64,000 bases of DNA from positions 38,267 to 102,266 of the forward strand of contig CACRXP010001017.1 of the NCBI GenBank assembly GCA_902702965.1. Direction: 5' to 3'. The notes below the pieces were generated by a model. That model did not search any database. It saw only the letters and a program-made list of their open reading frames with translations, and was not told the DNA's origin. Positions 53,930 through 64,000 of this stretch are shown piece by piece (position 1 is the stretch's first letter; every line of letters begins with the position of its first letter). This DNA is from Spirometra erinaceieuropaei. Taxonomy: Eukaryota > Platyhelminthes > Cestoda > Diphyllobothriidea > Diphyllobothriidae. The position numbers and the translations under genes are program-made.

Positions 53930-54921
53930 CTCCTCTTCAGCTCCGTCACTAATTCGCGGCGTTTCAGACGTTCCGCTGGAGAATAGTCCGGTTGAAAAAA
54001 AAAACTTCCTTGTGAGAGTTTCGGAGGCAGCTTTTCCTGGACAGAAGTAAGCTAGCCTCCTCTTTACTGTTCAAAACGATTTTCAGAGGTCGTGGCCGCA
54101 CAGTTTCCGATTGTTCGCTCACCTTCTTTCCGATCCTGAAGGCTGCGTGAATAGTTACCCTTTCATTCGAATTAAGCATTTTGTTCAGAAGGTGTTGAAG
54201 CATATCGAGGTCAGCGGAAATCCTCTCCTTCAGGGTAGGAGCATTCGACTCTGATAGGCCCTGAACGACTACGCAGTGCTGACGATCCAGGGGTTCATTT
54301 GTTCTGTTTCCGGCGGCCTTGTCAACTAAAGGTCTCAGGAGATCCATCGGAGTCGTCTGGGGTTTTATACCCCTGTTGTGGTGCTTACCCTTCCATCTTA
54401 CCACGAGCTTGTTTCCTCACTTACAACCGAGGGTACTACTGAACACGCGGAATGGCTGAGAGACGTTGACGGTTCGCTTCGGTTGTCTTCCGTAGAAACA
54501 GGAGGCTCCGTTGCTATTTACCCATCGTCATTAGTATCGGCGTCCTTGCAGTGAGGTTTTTCACAAACCTTGTTTTTGGCTGCTTTGGAGTTTTGTTCTT
54601 CCCCTTTGTCTTGCTGACTCTAGCGCTGTTAATGGAGTTTTGCCTACCATCGTTCGCTTGCATGAGTTCCTTTAATGCAGCTAGCTCTTTTTCAAGTTTT
54701 TGGACTTTCAGCAGAATAAAGGAGCACCCAGTGCACGGCTTGTCCTCGTAAGTAACAGATTTTGCTGTGGTTACGCTTTTAGCGCGCTTTGCGGGCCCCT
54801 GGTTGCAACTGTAAAGAGAGCGAGCGCTAATCCTGGGAGGCAAGGCCATGTCAAAAGACTTTCCTTCATGCATAATGCCGGTCCTGGTAGTGGAACTACC
54901 AAAAAGTTGCTCTGTGTCCAC
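53930..54921 (-). pseudogene. Element A ORF1, minus-strand copy
   Basis: The first part, 54921-54514, reads PPRISARSLYSCNQGPAKRA, DKPCTGCSFILLKVQKLEKE and LAALKELMQAN, a C-x-x-C pair followed by a short coiled coil. The second part, 54404-53964, reads RQHCVVVQGLSESNAPTLKE, LQHLLNKMLNSNERVTIHAA and RPRPLKIVLNSKEEASLLLS, an RRM-like RNA-binding fold. A frameshift separates the two. The end, past a shift at about 53990, reads SPAERLKRRELVTELKRRLA. ORF1 proteins of this class bind the element RNA. Confidence 0.75.
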
Positions 54922-55589
54922 GATTTTCGTGTTTTCGTAAGTTTATATTCGCTTTCGAGATTCAAACTGGTAATTACGACCGTATACGATAGAGTATGGC
55001 AAATATTCGAAACGAAATGGTCGAAAATACGCCTATTTTTAAAAAAGTCGATGTAGAGAAAAAATATGAACGGTATGAAATATATGTACGAGCGAATCAG
55101 CCGTTTTGAGAATACCGAAGGCCCTGAATAACTCCCGATCTTCCTGGGTATCAACGATTTTGTTTTTCTAGGCCGATATCTGCGCGCGAATGGACTCCGT
55201 AGCCCGTTTGATTTTGATGGAAAACAAACTGCGCTTAGAGACAGACTTCTGATAAATTTCCACGCGCTAAAATAATTTCCAGAGGTGCAGAAAGAAATTT
55301 GGTACGTACAGTTCCAGCGGCAACCTCAGAGACGGTAACTGTGAGGTGGTATCTACGTCAAAATAGTCCCAGTTGGAGCTCAAAAATGTCGTTGTGCTCA
55401 GTCGGGCTCGGAGGTTATATAGCTCGGAAGTATATAGCGTTGCTTATAATTTTTCCAATCCCACTGCAATCCTGACACCCCAAATAGTAAAGCTTTTTCC
55501 TAACGTAAACTGTTTCTCGAAACTATAACGTCCGATATCTAACATAAACTACCCCTCATATTATGCTCAAAATTTACAAAAACCTTTCT
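54922..55589. other. Probable element A leader (minus) and unassigned flank
   Basis: No gene recognised. Element A leader should occupy the first part on the minus strand; the 5' limit cannot be set. Confidence 0.3.
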
Positions 55590-57080
55590 GTATGCCTCCT
55601 ATTTTTCCAACCCAACAAAATAGCTTTCCTCTTTCTGCGTATTGCTCCATTGTTTTTCTATTCATTGCTGCATCTCTAGTTAGTGGTAAATTCCTCAAAA
55701 CTTCCAGACCACAGCAAATTTGTCTTCCACCAATTGCCTCATCCCAACAGCTTAATTTTCCACAACCAGCTCTCCCTTTTTTATAAGTAGCAATGAGCGG
55801 AACGTACATCTTAGGAATACGCTCAGTATTGTCTCTCTCAACGCAAGACCAGTCGTGCAAAATATGTCACAACTAAGAAGTGAGGCTGTTGAGTTTGGCC
55901 CAGATGTTCTGTTCATAACAGAATCTTGAGTTCACTCTCTAATTTCAGACGCGGCACTTAATATAGATAGCCTCAGTTTATGCCGCCAAGATTGTGTCAA
56001 AAGACACGGCGTTGGTCGCCTTCTTTACACCAGAGCCTCACTTGCACAGTCAGCTTGTGATTTGAACATTTCCTCCTTCTCGCTTCGGTAATCCTTCCGC
56101 GAAATAGGAAAGCCCTAGTCGGATGTGTATATAATCCTCCTTGTTACTCCGGAACTGAAAGCCAACTCTGTGAACTGTTTGAAAAAATTGCAGAGACCTC
56201 TTTCGATGTCAAGGTCATCGTAGGCGATTTTAATTTGCCAGAAATCGACTGGCACACACATACTTACTCTCCTAAATCCCAGAAGCTTCTAGACACCATT
56301 TATTTCTCAAACTTGTCTTAATTCGTCCAATATTCAGTCAAAACGATAGCGTATTAGATTTACTTTTACTAATGGCAACCTCCCATTATCTATGGATTTC
56401 TAGCATGATCTTTTTGCACGTGATCACGCATTAATTCCGTATCGTGTCCCAATTGCCATTTCCGAAAAGCCAAGAGTAAAACGTAGTATTTTTGACTTTG
56501 GTAATATTAACAAGGAAGTGGTAAATAATTTTACAAGCACTTTTGATTGGCACAATATTTTTTTTCCAAAAATGATCTAAATTTTTCAACAATTTATTAC
56601 AATGCGTAACAAAAGGTCTTCACGACCTAATTCCATGGAGGACGTTTACATCTAGTGCCACTTCCATCGCTGTCCCACACTTCCTTAAAAACAGGTTCAA
56701 AAGCTATGGAAGCGGCTTAAAGATCCTTCCGTGAGCATCTTATCAATTCCCCTAAGAGTCGTTGAGATATTTGAATTAGCTTTGAAAATGAGGCTCGCGC
56801 GAGATAGGCGTAGAGAGTCCTTAGCTATTAATGGCGTGAATGCTTCTAAATCAGTTGCGCAGATCTTCCGTCAAAGATCATCTGCTAAATCTCATGAAGT
56901 CATTCCACCTTTGCTTATTGCCAGCGATACCTTCATTACAGAGGAGTCAGGCAATATAGAATTGTTAAATTCATTCTTTGCAAAACATTCCACCATTGAA
57001 ACTGACCAAATCCCTTTAATTCCTCCGTTGTCTGATGCCTCTCTCAGCATCATTATCATTTCTCCTGAATGTATTTAAAA
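55590..57080 (+). pseudogene. Element B ORF2 endonuclease, decayed
   Basis: In broken frames: LSIVSLNARPVVQN, LRSEAVEFGPDVLFITES followed by a stop, VKRHGVGRLLYTRASLAQ, KALVGCVYNPPCYSGTES, and VKVIVGDFNLPEIDWHTHTY with GDFN intact. The region from 56330 to 56700 is full of stops. At 56731-57078 a frame reads LALKMRLARDRRRESLAING and QRSSAKSHEVIPPLLIASDT, the linker before RT. It precedes element B RT in the same orientation. Confidence 0.65.
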
Positions 57081-57774
57081 ACCGATAAACAATCTTCTTA
57101 ACTCTCACTTAGTAGGTACAGACAAGATCCCAAACTTTCTTTTAAAACATCTAAGATATTTTCCTCCTCTGCTTAGTAAGCTCTTTTCAGTATTTCTCGT
57201 AAATGGCTTCTTCCCTGACTATTGGAAAACTTCTATTATCATTATTCCATTATTTAAGTCTGGTTGTCGTTCTGACGTTCAGAAATATCGAGGTGTCCAT
57301 AAAACACCTTCTCTTGCCAAAACCATTGAAAAAACTATCGCCTTAAAAAGTACCGTCTTTTGCATAGCCAATCAAGTTATTAGCCCTTCCCAGCATGGGT
57401 TTTTACCAGTTCGCTCTTGTGAAACATGTCATCCGTCGTTTTTCAATCTACTTACTTCTCTTTGTAATGACCACCTATCTGTTGTCGTTATTTATTTTAA
57501 TTTAGTAAAGCCTTTGAGAAAGTACCACATAAAAGACTCTTGGTTAAATTAAATGCTGTGGGAATTCGCATTCTCTAATAGAATTTATCAAGTCATGCCT
57601 GTCTAAGCGTAAAGAAAGGGTTTTAGTGGGACCTTCACTTTCCAGTGAAAGCCCTATTATAAGTCGTGTCAAACAAGGTGCCGTTTTAGGTCCTCGATTG
57701 TTCCTGCTCTACATAAATGATATCTCAGCAGCAGTTAAATGAACTCAATCATTTATTTACGCCGATGGTCTCAG
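57081..57774 (+). pseudogene. Element B reverse transcriptase, second copy, truncated
   Basis: At nucleotide level it is strikingly similar to 37407-38090 ('taactctcacttagtaggta', 'tggcttcttccctgactatt', 'aactatcg..aaaagtaccg', 'agcccttcccagcatggg'), with many frame breaks. The catalytic box reads FIYADGLR, so the second aspartate is glycine. It ends immediately after this at about 57774, where an antisense element B tail begins. Confidence 0.75.
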
Positions 57775-58440
57775 ATAGATAAATAAATGATTTTTAGTAA
57801 AGACCCGTCGGGGTCCCAACGAAGAAGTTAAAAATAAATTTGCTTACGAATTTTGGAAGAGGTAGGCAGAATCTGTACAAAATGCAATTCATGGTTTCTA
57901 AATTTGTAGTCCGATAAGAAAAATGATGAGCGAGCGGTGAAAAAAACTTCAATTAGGAATTTAAGAATGATTTGATTATTTTACAGGAGAAATAAAGTCC
58001 CCGCTTATAATAACGCAAAAGTGCTGGCAGGACTAGCCTGCGCGTGGCGGTATATAACGGATTATAATTGGACTTCGTCAGGGCAGAAATAAATGTTAGC
58101 CTTGATTATAATCGGACATCGTCAGGGCAGAAATAATTATCAGCCTTGAGGCGTACGTATGCGAGTCGGACAAGACTGGCCTGCATGTGGTATTGCGTGC
58201 GGGATTGAGAACGGACATCGTCAGGGCATAAGTGATACACCGGATGAGCCTATTCGCGTCAAAGAGGCGAGACGAGAGGAGCCCACACGCGATCGTCAAA
58301 GTCCCCTTCGAGCCCAGCCGAGGTGTGGGCAAAGGAGGTACAACGAAACTCCTAGTGGACGGCGAATACAGAGGGTTCAGCCGTAAGCGTCGAGAGACCG
58401 CTTGAGGTCGAAATGAGGGAGCTGACATGAAGAACCGCGA
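57775..58440 (-). repeat. Element B 3' UTR and tail, minus strand
   Basis: In reverse complement it ends in 'cgttgggaccccgacgggtc' and 'tttactaaaaatcatttatt', the equivalent of the GGGTCTTTAATAAAAAT end of the copy at 40164. It includes the T-rich part, 'gcaggccagtc' segments and one diverged unit of the 163-bp repeat (58290-58430). It is a 5'-truncated B insertion into the B RT, opposite in orientation. Confidence 0.75.
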
Positions 58441-58655
58441 AAATTGTTGCTGTGGGGAAGGAGTGATAGCAGTGGATTTAGAAACCGATTCAAAACCGGG
58501 TTTGTAATGATATAATTAAGGGTTTCGACTTGATCTACCAATAAATCCATCAAACTTCACTAAACTCAAAATCGACCAGTTGACTTTGTACGCAATGTAA
58601 AATATGCAGTGGTACCTATCAGTCAAAAGCACAAGCAAACTATTTCTGGAGATCC
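58441..58655. other. Unassigned, probably element C leader
   Basis: Immediately upstream of the element C endonuclease; no feature recognised. Confidence 0.3.
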
Positions 58656-59522
58656 AAACAACCGAATAATATACAAATCATGTACACAAATGTGCAGAGT
58701 TTATTCAATTCAATTCAATTCAATTATTTTTATTAAAGACCCGTCGGGGTCCCATCAAATTGGACGAAATAAAACTTACCGTGTATAATTTCTAAATTGA
58801 TTTGATAGCTCTAACAGATACATGATTAAATGCACAGATAAAAGACGCGAAAGCTATGCTGGATGGTTCTCAGCTTCTTCGAATGGACCGAAACAATCGA
58901 AGGGGTGGGGGATTGCGAATTTATACGAGACGGCATCGACTGCGTCAGAGCTGGGCCTTCCCCGTGTAGGAACATTGGTTGGGAAATACTTAGTTGTTGC
59001 TTGAAAATGCCAAACCATCCAAGCCTCCATATGGCATTGGTTTACAGAACGCCAGGCCAGCGGATTGATGCGGTCGATGCAATCATCACCGAGATAAAAT
59101 AAATGTGTCAAAGCAAACACATAATGCTACTTGGTGATTTCAACTGTCCGAACATCAAGTGGGGCTGGAGGCTTCGCACGCAATCAGAAAACTCCGAACA
59201 GAAATTTATTCAAGTGATCACAAATGAGTTACTTACCCAACATGTTAAATTGGACACTCGATTCATAGATGGACGGCAGTCCAATTGTTTGGACGTCATC
59301 ATCACTAGGGATGATAATTGCATTCTCGGATTGGAATCGCACACTCCCCTTGGCCGAGGTGACCACCGCGTTCCTGTTTGGGAGCATAGTCATTTTCCTG
59401 CATCCGCAATTCGAGCTGCTGAGGAAAGAAATGAATGGACAGGGAAATATCTCCAAATGAAAAATCTGCTACAGAAAGTGAAATGGAGTGCAGCACAAGC
59501 ACCTGATACGGAAAGCCATTGA
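58656..59522 (+). pseudogene. Element C (CR1-type) endonuclease, interrupted
   Basis: It begins IMYTNVQSLF at about 58680-58706, the conserved start of the endonuclease (compare LYTNAQSLISKLDE in element A), and is then broken by an antisense B tail. It resumes at about 58851 with a worn segment, SLHMALVYRTPGQRIDAV, then a stop at 59099-59101, then KHIMLLGDFNCPNIKWGW with GDFN intact, RQSNCLDVIITRDDNCILGL and TPLGRGDHRVPVWEHSHFPA (normally RSDH). Elements A and C are related but clearly distinct. Confidence 0.7.
58706..58850 (-). repeat. Element B tail fragment nested in element C
   Basis: 'caattcaattcaattcaatt' followed by 'atttttattaaagacccg' and 'tcggggtcccatcaaa' is the reverse complement of the element B end at 40110-40164, including the (TTGAA)n tail. 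It splits the element C endonuclease after TNVQSLF. The inner limit is approximate. Confidence 0.75.
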
Positions 59523-59540
59523 CTCTTCTTCAAGAACGTA

Positions 59541-61390
59541 ATGCAGCACTTTATAGAGAGCTGCTGCCGACTGAATAGGAAACCGCGCACTTCCCGACCA
59601 GAGTGGGTGACGTCAGAAATAAAGAAGTACCCTAGATTGAAAAGGAGACTTTGGAAAAAGTATGTCAGATGTCAACAAGCAGAGCACGTCGCTGACTTCA
59701 AAGAACAGCGAAATGTATGCTGGAAAATGTTGGGGAGGAAACGGGCCGAATTTGAGTCATAACTTCTCAAAAATATCCCACAAAATTCCAAGAAATTCTT
59801 TGCATACGTGAATAAGGTGAAACGCAACCGGAACTGCATTACGTTTCTTAAAGATTGCCGGTGAAATACGTTGTCTGACAATTCAGATAAGGCGAACCTG
59901 TTGTCCAATTTCTTCGCGTCTGTGTATAGCGAGGCACCGGCATCAATTAAACAGTTTACCTCCACTGTCAAATCAAGAAATGCAATTAGCACGGTGGACT
60001 TCACAAGAGACACGGTAAGAAAAAGTTTGAGTCAGCTACAGACCAATAAATCCCCTGGTCCGTACGCCGTGCTCGCAAAAGTCCTAAATGAACTCTCAGA
60101 TCTGCTGGCCTCTCCGTTATCAAGGATCTTCAGAACTTCGATGGAGACCGTGGTTCTGCCTACCGAGTGGAAGAATGCAAATATTAGTCCCATATGTAAA
60201 GGTGGCGAGAGAACAGTCCCAAATAGTTCCAGACCAGTGAGTCTCACGAGCATCTGTTGCAAGATGATGGAAAAGGTAATACAAACTGAGCTGATGAGGT
60301 ATCTTGAAGAAAACCACTTGCTCAGTTTGCATCAGCATGGATTACGAAGTAGTCGATCATGTCTCATTAAACTGTTAGTATCCACGGAAAGCTGAACGAA
60401 ATCAATCGGCATGGGCATATCAGTCGACGCCGTCTACAGTGACTTCAAAAAGGCTTTTAACAGCGTTCCACGGCGACGACATAATCAGGTCAAGTGGGTG
60501 TGAATGGAAATCTGTTGAAATGGCTAGCCGATTTTCTTACGGACAGATCTCAGCGTGTGTTTATCGAAAACACTAAATCGGAATGGGCATCCATGCACAG
60601 TGGCGTTCCGCAAGGGAGCGCTCTGGGTCCAATTTTGTTCTTTATATATGTGAACGACTGCCGGACTGTCTGAACTGCGAGCGCGCAAAGTTTACAGATC
60701 ATCTCAAATTGTGGAAATCAATAGAGAAGTCAGACGACTCACAGTTAAAAAATAATCCTGCTCTCTTGCAGCAATGGTCTGATGAGTGGTGTCTTAACCT
60801 CGACCTTAACAAATGCCAATTTGTCCGACTACCATATGGCAAAAGGAGGTCGATAATGTTGGAATCTCAGTACTTTATAGGAGGTCACCAACGCGAATCA
60901 ATCAACCAGTTAAGAGAACTCGGTGTGTGGATGACGTCAGCTCACAAACCATCATCTCACTGCACCAAGGTAGCAAAGAAAGCTATGGGTATCTAAGGTG
61001 CGATAAGAATATCTTTCCTCAATTTTGACGGAGAACTTTTCGGCCGAGTACTTGCAACACTTGTTCGACCAATGTTGAAATATTTTGTTAAACCTGATGT
61101 CCCTGGATGAAACATGATTACACGTCGTTGGAGAACGTACAACGAAGAGCAACCAAGCTTGTCGGCATATTAAGTTGCTTCTCTTATGAAAGACGCCTAT
61201 AAAACTGATACGGAGTGATAGGATCAAGTCCTTCAGGATCGTCGGAGGACTAGAGTTTGCATTTCAATTTGACGACTTCTTTGGAGCGACGAGAGCTGCA
61301 GTGCACTTACTTACAGAGGCATGGATGCCGTAGCCCTTTATAGTCGATAACCGAAAAAACGCGCATGGGTTGCCACTTTCTCCGCCATAT
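59541..61390 (+). pseudogene. Element C reverse transcriptase, decayed
   Basis: Linker WVTSEIKKYPRLKRRLWKKY, then a stop at 59760, KKFFAYVNKVKRNRNCITFL, LLSNFFASVYSEAPASIKQF, LQTNKSPGPYAVLAKVLNEL, VVLPTEWKNANISPICKGGE, SRPVSLTSICCKMMEKVIQT and HQHGLRSSRSC. Motif A is in another frame: VDAVYSDFKKAFNSVPRRR. Motif C reads RAKFTDHLKLWKSI, where FADD is expected (A to T and the second D to H), so catalysis is lost. QWSDEWCLNLDLNKCQFVRL and LRELGVWMTSAHKPSSHC follow. Weak similarity fades at about 61390. Confidence 0.75.
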
Positions 61391-62158
61391 TAGTCCCCCT
61401 TTACGATACCGGTCTTTACACTTACTTTAATCCCCGTAAAATAGATCGCACTTGGAACGTGGAACCCAGGCACGTTTGGCACTATTGACGCACTACCATG
61501 TCGTACGCATCAACAAGTCTATACGGAAAAAATGGACAGCAAATAGGTTCATGTGATGGTTTATTGCCTGACGTGTAAATTAAAAAATGGGTAAGGGACT
61601 AAATACAGAAGGCCTATTGCTTACAAAGATCGTACTGTTCATCCTGTAATTATGAGCCATGTTGTATCCAGGTGGTCAACGCTTGGAATTCTCCACGCCT
61701 TCCTCTCAAGTGCTTCCACATTTGGCCCCTGTTGACATTTCCCTTCCCCCTTTTGTAACCCTTTTTTGAGCGTGATCGGCGTTCTTTTAATTAACTAGTT
61801 TTGTATTCTGACCTTGAGCTGGGAATTTGATCTGCTCGAACAATAACAAAGGAATTCTTTGTCCAGGGTATCCCTTGTTGAGTATTGTGGAATTCTTTGC
61901 TGGCAGAGTGACGCGTATAAACACCGAAATCTGTTTCGTGATTCATAGCAACCCCTCGTAAGATGAAAATTCTTAGCTGGAAGAGCATGTCAATATACCT
62001 TTCTATTTTCATTTACAGTAACACGTGTTGTTTTAAAACACGATATGGGCGGTGTATCGTTTAATTTGGCGACTAAAATTCTAACTTAAGATCTACATAT
62101 CTAATAGATAAATATGGCAGGAGCACCTGATAATTAGTTTTGAAGTCGATGGAAGAAT
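61391..62158. other. Unassigned sequence
   Basis: Nothing recognised. Confidence 0.3.
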
Positions 62159-62212
62159 GTACTGAATTTAAGCAGCAGTCCACAGTTGTGGACTGCTGCT
62201 TAAATTCAGTAC
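62159..62212. repeat. Perfect 54-bp palindrome
   Basis: Arms of 26 bases, starting GTACTGAATTTAAGCAGCAG and ending as their exact complement, with a 2-base centre (GT). It is a perfect hairpin. It is too short and too perfect to be an old element; it may be a MITE core, a fold-back repair event or an artefact. Confidence 0.9.
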
Positions 62213-62407
62213 TTAAGTGACCGGCATGTATTCGGATGATAAGTCTAAGAGAATTAATAAATATAATTATGGAGAGTAAGATCAATTTCTTCACAAATGA
62301 GTATTAGTGAATGCTAATTACTGTATGGCTTGGTTTACATATTGCAATAAGGATACCTTATGCTGTAGTGTAACTAGAAGCATATCTTCTCTAGAATTAT
62401 AAGATGC

Positions 62408-62457
62408 TAATTTTGCTAAAAATTATTTATTATAATAAATAATGTTTAGCAAAATTA
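62408..62457. repeat. 50-bp AT-rich palindrome
   Basis: TAATTTTGCTAAAAATTATT and its inverted copy meet at the TATA centre near 62432, with one mismatch. A second short inverted repeat (TTGACGTATACGTCAA) follows at about 62496-62511, and 'tataatt-gacgtat' is directly repeated at 62464 and 62490. Confidence 0.8.
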
Positions 62458-62514
62458 TCAGTTTATAATTCGACGTATGCATTTATAATTTATAATTTGA
62501 CGTATACGTCAAAA

Positions 62515-63123
62515 GTCTTTTATGAGCGCACACATGATAACCATCATAAAATATCAGAAATTTTTCTACATCGTAAGTTGCATGAATTTTATTAGCTCTA
62601 CTCACCGTGTCTTCCGATGGAGACAGTAACAAGTTGATGCCGGTGTATGTAGTCTCCAGAAGATCCTAATTAAATTTGTAGTACTTACTCAGCGGAAGGT
62701 TATGTACCTTTTGAGCAGTATTACGGCGTTTAATTCACCCGCTGTAGCGGTTTCTGGCTCCGTGGAACCATTCAGTCGCTGTTTGCCGGAGTATTGTTTG
62801 CTTGCTTAGGTGTGCGGAGAGGCAACTGAACGACTGAGGGCTTTTCTTTGATGTTGAAGCTGATCGTCAGCGGAGCCCTTCTGTTATCTATTAGCATGGC
62901 CATCGGGTTATAGGATCTTACGACGCACATATTTTCTTATAATATCTCAATTTTATTGACCGACGTGGTCATTCACTGTCTCCCTAGTAGCAAGGGTATA
63001 TCGAGTCGATATACTCCAATAGCGTTTTTTCGATATACCACTCCTCGTAATTTCATTGGTTTCCCCACCTATGCATTCTTGTCTGTCATTGGTTGGCGTA
63101 CGTTTAGCGCGTTGCCAAATCGC
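62515..63123. other. Unassigned sequence up to a gap
   Basis: A small inverted repeat, GTATATCG-AGT-CGATATAC, lies near 62996. An open frame from 62956 runs into the gap; it could be part of the gene at 63326 but shows no supporting signal. Confidence 0.3.
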
Positions 63124-63209
63124 NNNNNNNNNNNNNNNNNNNNNNNNNNNNNNNNNNNNNNNNNNNNNNNNNNNNNNNNNNNNNNNNNNNNNNNNNNNNN
63201 NNNNNNNNN
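63124..63209. other. Assembly gap (86 N)
   Basis: Run of N. Confidence 0.99.
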
Positions 63210-63325
63210 TAGTTTTGGAGGGCGTTTTGAGGGAGAAGTTCTATGCCCTCGTGTGTCATCTCTCTCGGTGACAACACGATTCCCGTTTAAATTAATCAAC
63301 CAAAGTTCTTGGTTTTTATTATCAG

Positions 63326-63653
63326 AGGCCAAATTATATACTTCGCCAACTTACTCACCAATGTAGATGTATTGATCCAACGACGAGTTGCTGAAAACAA
63401 TCGTTTACTACAGGTAATCTAATAGCAAAATTTTCATGAATGCTAGACCTACTTCAGCTGCTACGTCTTGATGGCTTGTCATTCTTTTTCAGGTTGGTCC
63501 AGAAGTTTTCAGCCTTTCGAGTCGGTTTTTAATAACGTAGATGCATCCTGGGCTTTTGGGATTGAAAGCGTGCCCAAGTACTTTGATGCCAATATTAGAC
63601 GAATGAGCCACTCGGACTTCCTCTCTGATGCGAAGGTCTATCAGGATTTTTTG
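63326..63653 (+). CDS. Two exons of an unrecognised host gene
   Basis: Exon 63326-63413 lies between tttttattatcag and cag|gtaatc and encodes GQIIYFANLLTNVDVLIQRR, then VAENNRLLQ, after one base completing the previous codon. Exon 63513-63653 lies between agaagttttcag and ttg|gtaagt and encodes PFESVFNNVDASWAFGIESV, then PKYFDANIRRMSHSDFLSDA, then KVYQDFL. Both junctions are phase 0 and the 99-bp intron is of ordinary size. The composition is that of a globular protein and no retroelement motif is present. An alternative acceptor at 63492 would break the frame. The gene must extend on both sides (into the gap region and beyond the window). I do not recognise the family. Confidence 0.5.
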
Positions 63654-64000
63654 GTAAGTCACAGTGTGTTCTACCTTTTTTTCATTCATTTTATGCCATT
63701 GCGAGGTGCATGGGTGTCCAGATATGGGCCCCACATGAAGGTCGGGGTATCAAGTAGGTTGTATCGAGTACTCCTAACCGAATGTAATTATAATGTGGTT
63801 TTGGTATGCCTAACAATACCTGCTAAAGGTCTGCCTAAACCCAACTCCTGGTATACCAGATAATTATGCTTGGTGCGACAGTGATCATGGCTGATGTTTT
63901 CGACCTCAATGATGTCACGAACTGTACCTCTCTATGCTGACAATCTGTGACATGGAATCTCGAGAGCTCGATCCCTGCAGTCCTCCAGCGACTGAAATAA
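63654..64000. other. Putative intron running to the window edge
   Basis: Follows the gtaagt donor at 63654. No further exon was identified. Confidence 0.35.

Larger units (their letters stand above)
50815..54921 (-). mobile_element. Element A (CR1/Jockey-type LINE), near full length, minus strand
   Basis: Read on the minus strand it has ORF1 (54921-53930), ORF2 endonuclease (53890-53069), RT (52952-50979) and a short 3' region ending in a tail of TGACTGAT-type repeats (about 50815-50845). It lies between element B ORF1 (49916-50580, +) and element B ORF2 (55590-57774, +), so it probably inserted into element B. The damage is limited to a few stops and shifts. Confidence 0.8.

Overview
This window is eukaryotic repeat-rich DNA with very few host exons. 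The retroelement mix points to a flatworm, most likely a diphyllobothriid-type tapeworm: an RTE-type LINE with C-terminal C2H2 zinc fingers, several CR1/Jockey-type LINEs, Penelope-like elements (PLEs) with GIY-YIG endonuclease and hammerhead ribozymes, and a CsRn1-like Ty3/gypsy element. The organism is inferred from these families and was not checked against any database. There are no bacterial operons, CRISPR arrays or rRNA genes. Three runs of N (18152-19062, 48182-48519, 63124-63209) are assembly gaps.

Layout. 1-8.5 kb: a partial long-inverted-repeat (foldback) element, old RTE 3' and endonuclease fragments, a second foldback element (5758-6705), two possible membrane-protein exons, and a minus-strand exon resembling the DPPRAG region of TRMT2-type tRNA (uracil-5-)-methyltransferases (about 7340-7488). 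8.5-15 kb: mostly unannotatable, with three phase-compatible candidate exons (11336-12222) and a 169-bp near-perfect palindrome (12740-12908). 15-17.5 kb: an RTE reverse transcriptase (RT) fragment, then two Penelope 3' halves in head-to-head inverted orientation, each ending outward in a hammerhead motif, the pair flanked by a 13-bp direct repeat. 21-29.6 kb: RTE 5' fragments fused to a decayed Ty3/gypsy gag-pol with a 3' LTR; its pol is split by a 2.2-kb insert holding a possible three-exon small gene. 29.6-34.5 kb: PLE RT and GIY-YIG remnants, a third foldback element with TA flanks, and one half of a 740-bp inverted duplication whose partner lies at 49595-50334.

34.5-47.6 kb is a nested stack: CR1-type element A (+) is split by 5'-truncated element B (37407-40164), then cut by a PLE 3' fragment, and followed by an almost complete RTE element (about 41771-47583). 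47.6-61.4 kb: an RT remnant, element B ORF1, a nearly full-length element A on the minus strand, element B ORF2, an antisense B tail, and element C, itself split by a B tail. 61.4-64 kb: short perfect palindromes and, at the right edge, two exons of an unrecognised host gene with matching phases.

Almost every long reading frame is a broken retroelement. Element B RT (37407-38960) and the RTE protein (42313-46513) are the least damaged and are probably the youngest insertions. The features most worth following are the Penelope/hammerhead structure, the TA-flanked foldback family, the near-identical 740-bp inverted duplication and the spliced small gene inside the gypsy element.
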